NCBI GenBank assembly: GCA_027020785.1
Contig: JALUVI010000155.1
Location: forward strand, 1 to 37,326
From: Planctomycetota bacterium
GTDB lineage: Bacteria; Planctomycetota; UBA1135
Length of the DNA: 37,326 nt
Direction of reading: 5' to 3'
Shown here: positions 10,354 to 20,876 of the stretch, piece by piece
How the letters are laid out: each line of letters starts with the position of its first letter
How positions within the stretch are numbered: the stretch's first letter is position 1
Notes under the pieces: generated by a model
Databases searched by the model: none
Seen by the model: the letters and a program-made list of their open reading frames with translations, nothing else
What the model was told of the DNA's origin: nothing
Translations under genes and position numbers: made by a program

Positions 10354-11393
10354 ACCGGAGCGGCGGGAGGACGACGGCGGAGTTGCCCGCAGGCGGCCTC
10401 GGCGGAGCGGCCGAGGCTGCGCCGCAGCGTGACCGAGAGCCCGGCCTCGCGCAAGGTCGCGGCGAAGGAGCGCCGGTCGGCGAGGGGAGGACGCGCGAAG
10501 GGCAGCCCCTCCACCGGGTTGTAGGGGATGAGGTTGACGTGGCAACGTCGTTCCCGCAGCAGTTCGGCCAACGCCTGGGCCTGCTCCGGCCGGTCGTTGA
10601 CCCCGGCCAGGAGGACGTACTCGACGGTGTACTCGCGCCCGGTGGCGCGGAAGGCGGCGTCGGCCTCGTCGAGCGTCTCGGCGATGCTGCGTCGGGCGAC
10701 TCCGGGCACCAACTCTCGGCGCAGCGCGTCGTCCGGTGCGTGGAGCGACAGGGCGACGTGGACCGGGCGTCCCCACGCCGCGAGCGTCTGGAGCGCCCCC
10801 CGCGGCCCCACCGTGCTCACCGTGACCCTTCGCGCGCCGAGGCCGAGACCGTCCTCGTCGAGGAGGACGTCCAGCGCGGCGAGGGTGGCCTCCAGGTTGT
10901 GGCCCATCTCGCCCATGCCCATGACGACGAGCCGCCCGAAGCCGCCCTCGCCGAGCGCCCACAGCGCCTGGGCCAGGATCTCGCCCGGGGTCAGGTTGCG
11001 CTCCAGCCCGTCCATGCCGCTGGCGCAGAAGGCGCAGCGGATCGGGCAGCCGACCTGGGTGCTGATGCACAGGGTGTGGCCGCGGGTCCCGGGCATGCGC
11101 ACCGCCTCGACGCGCGCCCCGTCGCGCAATTCCAACAGGGCTTTGACTGCGCCGTCCTCGGCGACGCGGCGGCCGACCTCCCGAGCCGGCGGCAGCGGCC
11201 AGCGCTCGGCCAGCCGGGCGCGCAGGGCGGCCGGCAGGTCGGTCATCGCGTCCCAGTCCGCGGCGCCGCGCCGCCACAGCCAGCGCGCCGCGCTCCGCGC
11301 CTGGAAGGGGCGTCCTCCGAGCGCGGCGAAGGCCTCGGGCCAGGTCGCGGGGTGGCGGTCCAGCAGGTGGTCGGGAGGAGCGGGACGCGACAC
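10350..11393 (-). CDS. rlmN: RlmN/Cfr-family radical SAM 23S rRNA (adenine-C2)-methyltransferase
   Basis: GHTLCISTQVGCPIRCAFCASGMDGLERNLTPGEI (CxxxCxxC), VVMGMGEMGHN, YVLLAGVNDRPEQA, C-terminal CGQL; GTG start inferred at 11393. Confidence 0.88.
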   Translation of the reverse strand: MSRPAPPDHLLDRHPATWPEAFAALGGRPFQARSAARWLWRRGAADWDAMTDLPAALRARLAERWPLPPAREVGRRVAEDGAVKALLELRDGARVEAVRMPGTRGHTLCISTQVGCPIRCAFCASGMDGLERNLTPGEILAQALWALGEGGFGRLVVMGMGEMGHNLEATLAALDVLLDEDGLGLGARRVTVSTVGPRGALQTLAAWGRPVHVALSLHAPDDALRRELVPGVARRSIAETLDEADAAFRATGREYTVEYVLLAGVNDRPEQAQALAELLRERRCHVNLIPYNPVEGLPFARPPLADRRSFAATLREAGLSVTLRRSLGRSAEAACGQLRRRPPAAPV

Positions 11394-11406
11394 GGGCCTC
11401 TGCGGT

Positions 11407-12366
11407 TCAGGCCGATCCGCGACCGGCGGCGGCCCGCTCGCGGTCGCGCAGGGTGCGGTAGATCTCCCAGCCCCAGAGCAGGGCGGTGGCGTCGTCCGGC
11501 GGGTTGCAGCCGCCGACCCCTTCGTGCCCGCCGCCGCCGTAGCCACGCATCAGCTCACCGAGGTGGACCCCGTCGTCCGCGGGCGGGTTCCACGGGTTGC
11601 GCGAGGCCGTGATGTGGGCCCCGGCTCGGGTCGGCAGGAGCGTCACGGCGTAGTGCAGTTCGGGGTGGAGGTAGAACGGGGCGAAGCGCTCGCGGCGGAT
11701 CTTCTTGGAGCGCAGATCGGCGAGCAGGACGTCGGGGGAGCGTTCCAACACGTGCGCCGGGAAGGCCTCCAGCGCCGCGTCGCGATTGCGGCAGGAACGC
11801 TGCCAGCAGCGGTCCACGTCCACGTCGTCGGCGGCCCGCGCCAGCGGGCGCGTCCGCAGCAGGTGGACCAGGCGGTCGGAATAGGCGTCGTCCGGAGCGC
11901 AGGTCAGCGAGCGGCTGACCCGGATGGCGGGTTCGAGCCCGAACAGGGCCTGCTCGGGCGAGGCGTAGCGCGCCGCGTCGATCACGTTGGACCAGTGCAC
12001 CAACTCCTCGAAGTGCCGCGGCGGCTCCCAGCCCCAACGCCGTCGCGCGTGCTCGACCAGGATCGGAGGACAACTCGGCGCGGTGGGGTCGAAGTGGTGG
12101 GTGTCCGACTCCTCGTAGGCGGCTTCGTCGGCCGGGTCGAGGAAGGTGGTCGGGTGGTGGTCGAACCAGTACTCGGCACGCCGGTGGAAGTGGAAGTCCA
12201 CCAGGGCGAAGCGCTGGCCGATGCCGAAGGACTCCCAGTCGAGGGTGCGGTCGTAGTTGACCCCGGCCCAGCGCACGTCCTTCTCGCCGCGCACCGCTTC
12301 CAGGGCCTCGACGAGGATGGCGGCCGAGGCGATGCCGTCGAAGTCGCGGTGGTAGTAGACGATCAT
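11407..12366 (-). CDS. DHH-family phosphoesterase
   Basis: MIVYYHRDFDGIASAAI, ALVDFHFHRRAEYWFDHHPTTF (DHH), C-terminal GYGGGGHEGVGGC (GGGH of DHHA1-like domain). Confidence 0.82.
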   Translation of the reverse strand: MIVYYHRDFDGIASAAILVEALEAVRGEKDVRWAGVNYDRTLDWESFGIGQRFALVDFHFHRRAEYWFDHHPTTFLDPADEAAYEESDTHHFDPTAPSCPPILVEHARRRWGWEPPRHFEELVHWSNVIDAARYASPEQALFGLEPAIRVSRSLTCAPDDAYSDRLVHLLRTRPLARAADDVDVDRCWQRSCRNRDAALEAFPAHVLERSPDVLLADLRSKKIRRERFAPFYLHPELHYAVTLLPTRAGAHITASRNPWNPPADDGVHLGELMRGYGGGGHEGVGGCNPPDDATALLWGWEIYRTLRDRERAAAGRGSA

Positions 12367-14087
12367 GGCTGGTGGACCGAGTAGAGTCGGGCGTCGAGGA
12401 AGGCGCGCCAGTCCTCCTGGGGCGCCAGGCGGCCGAGTCCGGCCTCGAGGTCGGCGGTGTCCCAGCGGCCGCCGGAGCGGGCGCGTTCGGCGAGCCACGC
12501 CTCGAAGTCCTCGCCTCCGACCCGGGCGGCGACGGCCTCCCACAGCAGCGGGCCGGCGGTCAGCAGCCGACGCGGGCCGAAGAGGTCGGCAGGGCCGAGC
12601 AGGGACAGCGGCATCGGCAGCGGACCGGCGAGGCCCTCGCGGGCGCGCCACGACTCGCGCAAGCGCCGCGCCGCGGCGGAGTCGCCGGCGCGTTCGAGCA
12701 GCCGAGCCGCAGCCCATTCGGCGAGCGAGGCCTCGAGGAAGGGCGCCGCGGTGCCGTCGCCGTGGAGCCGGCCACCGAAGACCTGCTGCATCAGCAGGCG
12801 GGCTGCGTGCACCACGCGCGGCTCACCGTCCAGGCTGCCGTCGGCGGGCGCGTCCCACCAGCCGCGGGTCTCGTCGAGGACCACGACGTCGCCGAAGACG
12901 CGATCGCCGAGGCCGGGATGGCTGACCACCACGGCGGGCGCCGGGACGCCGAGCCAGTCGCGGCGCGCCGCGGCGAGGCGGCCCAACAGGCGCGGCGCCT
13001 CGTCGGGGAGGACGGCCTGGGCGTCCAGCCGCAGGCGGGTGGGGATCGGAGCCCCTTCGCGCTCGGCATAGCGCCCGACCAGGAACCCGGGCCACAGGCG
13101 ATCGGCGCCGACCACCACCGGCTCCGTGCGGAACTCCTCGCCGCCGGGGTCGAGCTCCGAGGCCACTGCGCCGTCCGGGCCGAAGGCGGTGAAGTGGGCC
13201 GGGTGGAGCAGGACCAGACGCCACGCCGGCGGCGCGACGGCGCCGGGGCCGGGGTCGGGGACGGCCAGCCAGCCGGCGTCGAGGGCGGCGAGGCCGCCGT
13301 TGCGGTCGGGAGCGAGCCCCCAGGACGCGACCGGCGCCTCGGGGGAGAGCACCAGGCGGTAGCGCACCTCGAGCGGACCGCTCTCCAGGACGTCGGCGCC
13401 TTCGGGGAACAACCACGGCAGCGTCCCGGCCTCGGGCTCGGCGTCGGCCTCGCGGCGGACCCGGACCTCCAGCTCGGCGGGGCGGTCGGGCACGGCCGGC
13501 CGCCAGCGCGCCCGGACCTCGAGGCCGCCGGGGAAGGGGCGCGCCAGCGAGCCGGGGCGTCGGCCGCGATCGGGATCGCGTCGGGGCAGCGGCGCCGGGG
13601 CCCAGGACGGCCCCGGCAGGAAGGTGGCGAGCGCGGCCTCGGCGGCCTCGGCTTCGGCGGCCGGGCCCTCCCAGGTGGCCTGGAGCAGCACGTCGCCGAG
13701 GACGCGGAAGCGTTCCAGGACCACCATGGCGCGGTCCCGATGGCGGTAGGCGATGCGGTGCCCGGCGGCCTCGCCCCCGGCCCAGGCGCCGCGCCACGGG
13801 CGGACCTCGTGCTCGACGCCCTCCAGCAGGCTGCGCCACAATCCGTTGCGCACCTCGCGCGCCACCGCCTCGGGCCGGGCGCCGGGGGCTTCCAGGAGGA
13901 AGCGGCGCACCAGCATCCGGGCGTCGTCGCGGCGCGACTCCCAGGCCTCGGCGGCGGGGGACTCGACCCGGTGGAACTCCGCCCAGCCGTCCGGCAGGGT
14001 CATCCGGAACGGCGGGGCCGAGGCCTCGGCCTGCGGCGCCGGAGCCGCGGCCGCCAGCACCAGCAGGGCGGCGAGCGACGCGACCAC
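12363..14087 (-). CDS. Secreted protein of unknown function; possible degenerate M1-like peptidase fold
   Basis: GTG start, signal-like N-terminus VASLAALLVLAAAAPAPQA; overlaps downstream DHH gene by 4 nt; VVHAARLLMQQVFGG...APFLEASLAEWAAARLLE resembles an M1 active-site helix pair without HExxH. Confidence 0.7.
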   Translation of the reverse strand: MVASLAALLVLAAAAPAPQAEASAPPFRMTLPDGWAEFHRVESPAAEAWESRRDDARMLVRRFLLEAPGARPEAVAREVRNGLWRSLLEGVEHEVRPWRGAWAGGEAAGHRIAYRHRDRAMVVLERFRVLGDVLLQATWEGPAAEAEAAEAALATFLPGPSWAPAPLPRRDPDRGRRPGSLARPFPGGLEVRARWRPAVPDRPAELEVRVRREADAEPEAGTLPWLFPEGADVLESGPLEVRYRLVLSPEAPVASWGLAPDRNGGLAALDAGWLAVPDPGPGAVAPPAWRLVLLHPAHFTAFGPDGAVASELDPGGEEFRTEPVVVGADRLWPGFLVGRYAEREGAPIPTRLRLDAQAVLPDEAPRLLGRLAAARRDWLGVPAPAVVVSHPGLGDRVFGDVVVLDETRGWWDAPADGSLDGEPRVVHAARLLMQQVFGGRLHGDGTAAPFLEASLAEWAAARLLERAGDSAAARRLRESWRAREGLAGPLPMPLSLLGPADLFGPRRLLTAGPLLWEAVAARVGGEDFEAWLAERARSGGRWDTADLEAGLGRLAPQEDWRAFLDARLYSVHQP

Positions 14088-14089
14088 CG

Positions 14090-15415
<1,326 letters not shown>

Positions 15416-15421
15416 GCCCCC

Positions 15422-15427
15422 AGTCTA
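15422..15427 (-). promoter_or_regulatory. Putative -10 element TAGACT 6 nt upstream of clpX ATG
   Basis: Minus strand reads gTTAGACT-GGGGGC-ATG; no -35 recognised. Confidence 0.4.
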
Positions 15428-15477
15428 ACCGAAGGGCGGCGGCTCCAGGCGGGGGGGGGAGGAATCCGGGAGCGGGG

Positions 15478-16095
15478 TCAGCCTTCCACGGCGGCGCCGA
15501 TGATCTGGTCCACCAGGCCGAACTCGACGGCCTCCTCGGCGCTCATGAAGCGATCCCGGTCGGTGGCCTTCTCGATGGCCTTGGGCGTCTGTCCGGTGTG
15601 CTCGGCCAGGATGTGGTTGAGGACCTTGCGCAGCTTCAGGATCTCGTTGACCTGGATCTCCATGTCGGCCGCGGTCCCCTGGGTCCCGCCCCAGGGCTGG
15701 TGGATCATCACCCGCGAGTGGGGGAGGATGTAGCGCTTGCCCCGGGTGCCGCCGGCCAGCAGGATCGCCCCCATGCTGGCGCACTGCCCGATGCAGTACG
15801 TGGCGACGTCGCACTCGATGTACTGCATGGTGTCGTAGATGGCGAGCCCGGCCGTCACCGACCCTCCGGGCGAGTTGATGTACATCTGGATGTCCTGGGC
15901 CTTGTTCTGCTTGGCCAGGAACAGCAGCTGGGCGACGATCACGTTCGCCACCATGTCGTCGATACCGGTGCCCAGGAACACGATGCGGTCCTCGAGCAGG
16001 CGGCTGTAGAGGTCGTACACCCGCTCGCCCCTCCCCGTCTTCTCGATGACGTAGGGGACGGAGAAGGCCTGCGGAATCGGGTCGGTGTCGCTCAT
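15478..16095 (-). CDS. clpP: ATP-dependent Clp protease proteolytic subunit ClpP
   Basis: [40 protein letters not shown]-type segment ([22 protein letters not shown]); [24 protein letters not shown]. Confidence 0.98.
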   Translation of the reverse strand: MSDTDPIPQAFSVPYVIEKTGRGERVYDLYSRLLEDRIVFLGTGIDDMVANVIVAQLLFLAKQNKAQDIQMYINSPGGSVTAGLAIYDTMQYIECDVATYCIGQCASMGAILLAGGTRGKRYILPHSRVMIHQPWGGTQGTAADMEIQVNEILKLRKVLNHILAEHTGQTPKAIEKATDRDRFMSAEEAVEFGLVDQIIGAAVEG

Positions 16096-16129
16096 GGCGT
16101 GTGGGTTGTAGGGGCGCGGCGCCCCGGAC

Positions 16130-17473
16130 TCAAGCGGTCGGCCCCTCCTCGAGCACCGCCGGCTCCTGGGCCTCGAGGACGCGGTCCACCAGCACGCGAC
16201 GCGTCTTGTCCATGACGATGTCGCTGCGCAGCTCCTCGAGGCGGTCGTCCTCCTGGAACCACTCCCACAGATCGTCCGGCGGGAGGCCCTGCCGCATCGC
16301 GAGCTGGGCCACGGCCCGTTTCAACTCGCTCTCGGAGACCCGCACCTTCTCCTGCTGCGCCACCTTGCGCAGCACGAACCAGTGCTTCAGCCGCTGCTCG
16401 CAGGCCTGGCGCAGTTCGGCGGCGTGCTCCTCGGCTTCCTTGCGGACCTCCTCCTCCGGGCGTCCGGCCTGGACCAGCCGTTGGATGCGGTCCTCGGTGG
16501 TGGCGCGGGCCTCTTCGTCCACCATCCGCTCGGCGAGTTCGAACGGCTTCAGCGCCAGGATGCGCTCGACGATCTCGCGGGCCATCCGGTCGCGGTCCTC
16601 GGCCTCGTTCTGCCGCGTCAGCTGCTCGACCACCGCCTTGCGCAGGGCCTCGGGGCCGTCCAGCCGCAGGTCCTCGGCGATCTCCTCCTCGGTCGCCGGC
16701 CGGGGCTGGACCACGCGCCGGATGGCGAAGACGGCCTCGCCGGAATGGCCCACCCAGTCCTCGATCTCGAAGCCCTCCAGGAAGGTCACGGGGATGCGCG
16801 CCTCCTCGCCGGCGCGCTTGCGCCGCAGCGCAGCCTCGTAGGCCTCGGGCTCGGCCCCGTAGATGGGCGTGTCCAGGTCGAGCCGCAGCCCCTCGGCCTT
16901 CGGCCCCTCGACGCCGTCGCGCACGAAGGTGAGGTCGCCCTCGGCCGGGAAGCCCTCCTCGAGCTCACCGCCCTCGACCTCTTCGAAGCGTTCGTGCTGC
17001 TCCGCCAGCGCCGCCAGCGCCCGTCGCACCTGCTCCTCGGTGGGGGTGACGTCGCCCTTCTCGACCACGATCTCCTTCCACTCCGGAAGCTCGACCTCGG
17101 GACTCGTCTCGACCTCGAACGTCAGCTCGAGGTCCTCGCCCGCGTCCAGGTCGTAGGCGTCGGGGTCGAGCGCGTGGATCTTCATCGCCCGCGCGTGCAA
17201 GCCGACGGCGCGCAGCGCATCGTCGATGACGTGCTGGAACAGGTGCTCACGCACCTCGGCCTCGACGCTCGGCCCGAGCAGCTCGCGCGCCAGCTTCGTC
17301 GGCACCTTGCCCGGCCGGAAGCCCGGGACCTTGAGGCCGGCGGCGGCGCGCCGGACGGCGTGGTCGGTCTCCTCCCGGACGCGCGCGGCGGGAACCCGGG
17401 CGACGATCCGGTAGCAGCAGGGGCCCAGGTCCTCCTTCTCGGCCTGGATGGGGGTCTTGGCGTGGTGCGACAC
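16130..17473 (-). CDS. tig: Trigger factor (peptidyl-prolyl isomerase / ribosome-associated chaperone)
   Basis: [22 protein letters not shown] signature; position in tig-clpP-clpX order; GTG start at 17473 inferred. Confidence 0.95.
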   Translation of the reverse strand: MSHHAKTPIQAEKEDLGPCCYRIVARVPAARVREETDHAVRRAAAGLKVPGFRPGKVPTKLARELLGPSVEAEVREHLFQHVIDDALRAVGLHARAMKIHALDPDAYDLDAGEDLELTFEVETSPEVELPEWKEIVVEKGDVTPTEEQVRRALAALAEQHERFEEVEGGELEEGFPAEGDLTFVRDGVEGPKAEGLRLDLDTPIYGAEPEAYEAALRRKRAGEEARIPVTFLEGFEIEDWVGHSGEAVFAIRRVVQPRPATEEEIAEDLRLDGPEALRKAVVEQLTRQNEAEDRDRMAREIVERILALKPFELAERMVDEEARATTEDRIQRLVQAGRPEEEVRKEAEEHAAELRQACEQRLKHWFVLRKVAQQEKVRVSESELKRAVAQLAMRQGLPPDDLWEWFQEDDRLEELRSDIVMDKTRRVLVDRVLEAQEPAVLEEGPTA

Positions 17474-17544
17474 GATGGCGGGGGCGCGCGGGGGCGCGAC
17501 GGCGCATTGTCCCGCACCGCGCCCCCCGCGTCCAGTCGCCGCGT

Positions 17545-18804
17545 TCAGCGTCGCTGCGGGAAGAAGCGGCGGAAGGCCGAGCGGTCGGCCACCTCGGCGA
17601 ACTCGGGCCACGCGGCGGCCTCGGCCAGCTGCTCGGGGGTCAGTTCCGACGCCTCCAGCCAGGCCTCGGCCTCCTTGAAGTGGCGGCCGGCGACGGCGGC
17701 TCGGGCCGCCCACAACCAGTCCTGCGGCTGGACCACGCGCAGCATGCCCTGGCCTTCCAGCGCCGAGAAGACCTTCTTGTAGAGGCGGTACGACTCGCCG
17801 TCCTCGCCGACCTCCATCAGCCGCCGCGCCAGTCGCAGCTTGGGGGTCACCGAGTTGGGCCGGGCCTCGACCGCCTCGTGGTAAGGTGCGAGCAACCAGC
17901 GCTCGGCATTGCGCTCGCCGAGTCGGTGGAGCGCCCAGGCGATCTCCTCGGCGACGGCGTCGCGGGGGCCCTCCTCGATGGCCTCGAGGAGGCTGCGGCG
18001 GCCGTCGCGCCAACGGAAACGGGGCACGCCGGCTTCGAAGGCGCGCAACGCGGCGACCCGTAGGTCGGCCGGACGGCGCGGGTCCACCACGTGTTCGACC
18101 AGCCATTCGCCACGATCCTTCTCGGGATGGGCGGCGAGGAAGTCGAAGGCGGCGGCCAGCACCTCGGGCCGACGGTCGCGGAACACGGCCTCGGGCAGGC
18201 GGAGTCCCTCGGAGGTCTCGCGCCCGGCCAGGTTGCGGAGAGCGGCGGCGAGAGCCGGACCGTCCGCGGCCTCGGCGTCGAGCCGCGCCATGAGCCCGGG
18301 CGCCCATGCGGCCGGGCCGTGGGTCAGGAGGGCCACGGTCGCGGTCTGCCCGAGGGCGCCCGGATCGGCCTCGGCCAGCCGTCGAGCGCGCTCCCAGACG
18401 TCACGGCCGCCGCGCTCGACCGCGATGGTGAGGGCGGCGCCCTGCAGGGACGGGGGGAGGTCCGCTACGCGGTCCATCAAGGCGCTCGCGCCGACCGGGT
18501 TGGCCACCCGCGCCAGGATCGCGAGGGCGCGGCGCGCCCCGTCGAGGGCCCCGCCCTCGCCGGCGGCTCGGTCGAGGGCCGCCAGGGCGAACTCCTGGAC
18601 CGGCGCCCCGGCCGCCGCCAGGGCGTCGAGGGCGGCCCGGTCGCCGGCCGCCGCCTTGGGCCACTCGGCCTCCCAGGCGGCTCGGGCACGCTCGCGGGCC
18701 GGGGCGGTGCGGCGCTCGAGCTCCAACCGCCATGCATCCAGCCCGGACGGCGGCTCCTGCACCGACGGCGGCGTGGGCAGGGCGAGCAGGGCGAGCAGGA
18801 GCAT
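17545..18804 (-). CDS. HEAT/ARM-like alpha-helical repeat protein, probably secreted
   Basis: Signal-like MLLLALLALPTPPSVQEPP; repeated Ala/Leu/Arg-rich helical segments (EFALAALDRAAGEGG, ALMDRVADLPPSLQGAALTIAVERGG). Confidence 0.7.
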   Translation of the reverse strand: MLLLALLALPTPPSVQEPPSGLDAWRLELERRTAPARERARAAWEAEWPKAAAGDRAALDALAAAGAPVQEFALAALDRAAGEGGALDGARRALAILARVANPVGASALMDRVADLPPSLQGAALTIAVERGGRDVWERARRLAEADPGALGQTATVALLTHGPAAWAPGLMARLDAEAADGPALAAALRNLAGRETSEGLRLPEAVFRDRRPEVLAAAFDFLAAHPEKDRGEWLVEHVVDPRRPADLRVAALRAFEAGVPRFRWRDGRRSLLEAIEEGPRDAVAEEIAWALHRLGERNAERWLLAPYHEAVEARPNSVTPKLRLARRLMEVGEDGESYRLYKKVFSALEGQGMLRVVQPQDWLWAARAAVAGRHFKEAEAWLEASELTPEQLAEAAAWPEFAEVADRSAFRRFFPQRR

Positions 18805-18826
18805 GGGGGGCGGCGGCGGCGGGCGC

Positions 18827-18835
18827 CTAGAATAG
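18827..18835. promoter_or_regulatory. Palindromic -10-like element CTAGAATAG / CTATTCTAG between divergent genes
   Basis: Contains TAGAAT on the plus strand (toward mnmG) and TATTCT on the minus strand (toward the HEAT-like gene). Confidence 0.4.
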
Positions 18836-18938
18836 CCCGTGGAGCGTCGTGGTTCCCGCTCCCGTGCGGACGGAGCGGTGCGGGCCAGCCCGGGCCCCCC
18901 GTGGCGCCGCCGCCGAACAGCGAGAGTCCCAGGAAGCC

Positions 18939-20876
18939 ATGGTCATGGAGAGCGCCTTCGACGTCGTCGTGGTCGGTGGCGGCCACGCCGGTCTGGAGGC
19001 CGCGGCCGCCGCGGCCCGGCTCGGCGCCGCGACGGCCCTGGTCAGCCTCGACCCCGACGCCATCGGCCGGATGTCCTGCAACCCCGCCGTCGGCGGCATC
19101 GGCAAGGGCCAGCTCGCCCGCGAGGTGGACGCCCTGGACGGCCTGATGGGGCGCGCCGCCGACGCCTCGGCGATCCAGTTCCGGTTGCTGAACACGCGCA
19201 AGGGCCTCGCGGTCCAGAGCCCGCGCACCCAGAACGACCGCGCCCGCTACGAGGTCGCGGCGCGCGAACTCCTCGCCGAGCAGGGCGGCGTCCACGTCGT
19301 CGCCGGCGAGGTGGTGGACCTCCGCTTCACGGGTACGGGAGCGGCCCGCCGCCTCGTCGCGGTGGTGCTCGCCGACGGGCGCGAGCTCGCGGCGCGCGCC
19401 GCGGTCCTGACCACCGGCACCTTCCTGGAGGGGGTGCTCCACACCGGTCGGGACCGGCGCGAGGGCGGGCGCGTCGGCGAGCGGGGGGCGGCGCGGCTCG
19501 GCGACGCGCTGCGCCGTCTGGGGCTTCCGACGGCGCGCCTCAAGACCGGCACGCCGCCGCGTCTCGCGGCCGATTCGGTGGACCGCTCGGTCATGGAGGA
19601 GCAGCCCGGCGATGCGGCGCCGGTCGGCTTCTCCTTCCTGGCCGAGGCCGCGCCGCGCGAGCAGGTGTCGTGCTGGCTGACCCGCACCACCGCGCGGACG
19701 CACGAACTGGTCCGCGCCCACCTCCACGAGGCGCCGATGTACGCCGGCCGCATCCAGGGACGCGGTCCGCGCTACTGCCCCTCCATCGAGGACAAGGTGG
19801 TGCGCTTCGCCGAGAAGGAGTCGCACACGCTGTTCCTCGAACCGGAAGGCTGGGACTCGCCGCTCCTCTACGTGAACGGGCTGTCCACCTCGCTGCCGGC
19901 GGCGGTCCAGGTCGAGGTGGTCCGCAGCTGCATCGGCATGGAGCGGGCGCGCATCGTGCAGCCGGGCTACGCCGTCGAGTACACCCACGTCGCGCCGCGC
20001 GCGCTGCGCCGCACCCTCGAGCTGCGCGAGCACCCCGGGCTGTTCCTGGCCGGCCAGATCTGCGGCACCAGCGGCTACGAGGAGGCCGCGGCCCAGGGGC
20101 TGCTCGCCGGGGTCAACGCGGCGCTGCGCGCCCGGGGCGACGAACCCGACTTCGTGCCGGGGCGCGACGAGGCCTACCTCGGCGTGCTGGTGGACGACCT
20201 CGTGGTGTGCGACCCGAGCGAGCCGTACCGCATGTTCACCTCACGGGCCGAACACCGCCTGCTCCTGCGCCACGACGACGCCGACCTGCGGTTGACGCCG
20301 CGGGCGATGGCGCTCGGCCTGGCGCGGCCGGAGCGGGTGCGCGCCTTCACCGCGCGCCGCGAACGCCTCGACCGGGCGAGGCGAGCGCTCGCCGCGACCC
20401 CCGACCCGCGCGACGACGGCAGCCGTGGTCGGCGCCGCACGCTCTGGGACGTGCTCGGCGCGCCGCGCCGCGACCCCGGTGCGGAACCCGGCGCGGGCGC
20501 CATGAACGCGGCGGCGGGGTCGGGATGGGAGGCGGTGTCGGCACTCCACCCCGAGGCCGCCGGCTGGGGGCTGACCCGCGGCGACCGCGCCACCCTGCTC
20601 GCCGAAGCCACCTATCGCGGCTACGCCGAGCGCCAGCGCCGCTGGGTCGAGCGCGGCGGCGAGCGCGAGCGGACCGCGATCCCCGAGGCCTTCGACTACG
20701 GCGCGGTCCGCGGCCTGCGGGCGGAGGCCCGCGAGGCGCTCGGGGTGGCGCGGCCGGCCACCCTGGGGGCGGCCGGCCGCCTCGCCGGGGTCACCCCGGC
20801 CGACGTCGCCCTGCTGGAGGTCGCCCTGCGCCGCGCCGGGGTCAGGCCGACACCCCTTCGGGCAGCGAACCGGTGA
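18939..20876 (+). CDS. mnmG: tRNA uridine-5-carboxymethylaminomethyl modification enzyme MnmG (GidA)
   Basis: FDVVVVGGGHAGLEAAAAAARLGAATALVSLDPDAIGRMSCNPAVGGIGKGQLAREVDALDGLMGRAAD; GPRYCPSIEDKVVRF; GTSGYEEAAAQGLLAGVNAAL. Confidence 0.97.
   Translation: MVMESAFDVVVVGGGHAGLEAAAAAARLGAATALVSLDPDAIGRMSCNPAVGGIGKGQLAREVDALDGLMGRAADASAIQFRLLNTRKGLAVQSPRTQNDRARYEVAARELLAEQGGVHVVAGEVVDLRFTGTGAARRLVAVVLADGRELAARAAVLTTGTFLEGVLHTGRDRREGGRVGERGAARLGDALRRLGLPTARLKTGTPPRLAADSVDRSVMEEQPGDAAPVGFSFLAEAAPREQVSCWLTRTTARTHELVRAHLHEAPMYAGRIQGRGPRYCPSIEDKVVRFAEKESHTLFLEPEGWDSPLLYVNGLSTSLPAAVQVEVVRSCIGMERARIVQPGYAVEYTHVAPRALRRTLELREHPGLFLAGQICGTSGYEEAAAQGLLAGVNAALRARGDEPDFVPGRDEAYLGVLVDDLVVCDPSEPYRMFTSRAEHRLLLRHDDADLRLTPRAMALGLARPERVRAFTARRERLDRARRALAATPDPRDDGSRGRRRTLWDVLGAPRRDPGAEPGAGAMNAAAGSGWEAVSALHPEAAGWGLTRGDRATLLAEATYRGYAERQRRWVERGGERERTAIPEAFDYGAVRGLRAEAREALGVARPATLGAAGRLAGVTPADVALLEVALRRAGVRPTPLRAANR

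Noticed and set aside
7486-10524. 1012-aa plus-strand ORF opposite the large peptidase gene
   Set aside because: Val/Gly/Arg/Asp-rich translation typical of antisense reading of a high-GC gene; the minus strand carries clear domain motifs.
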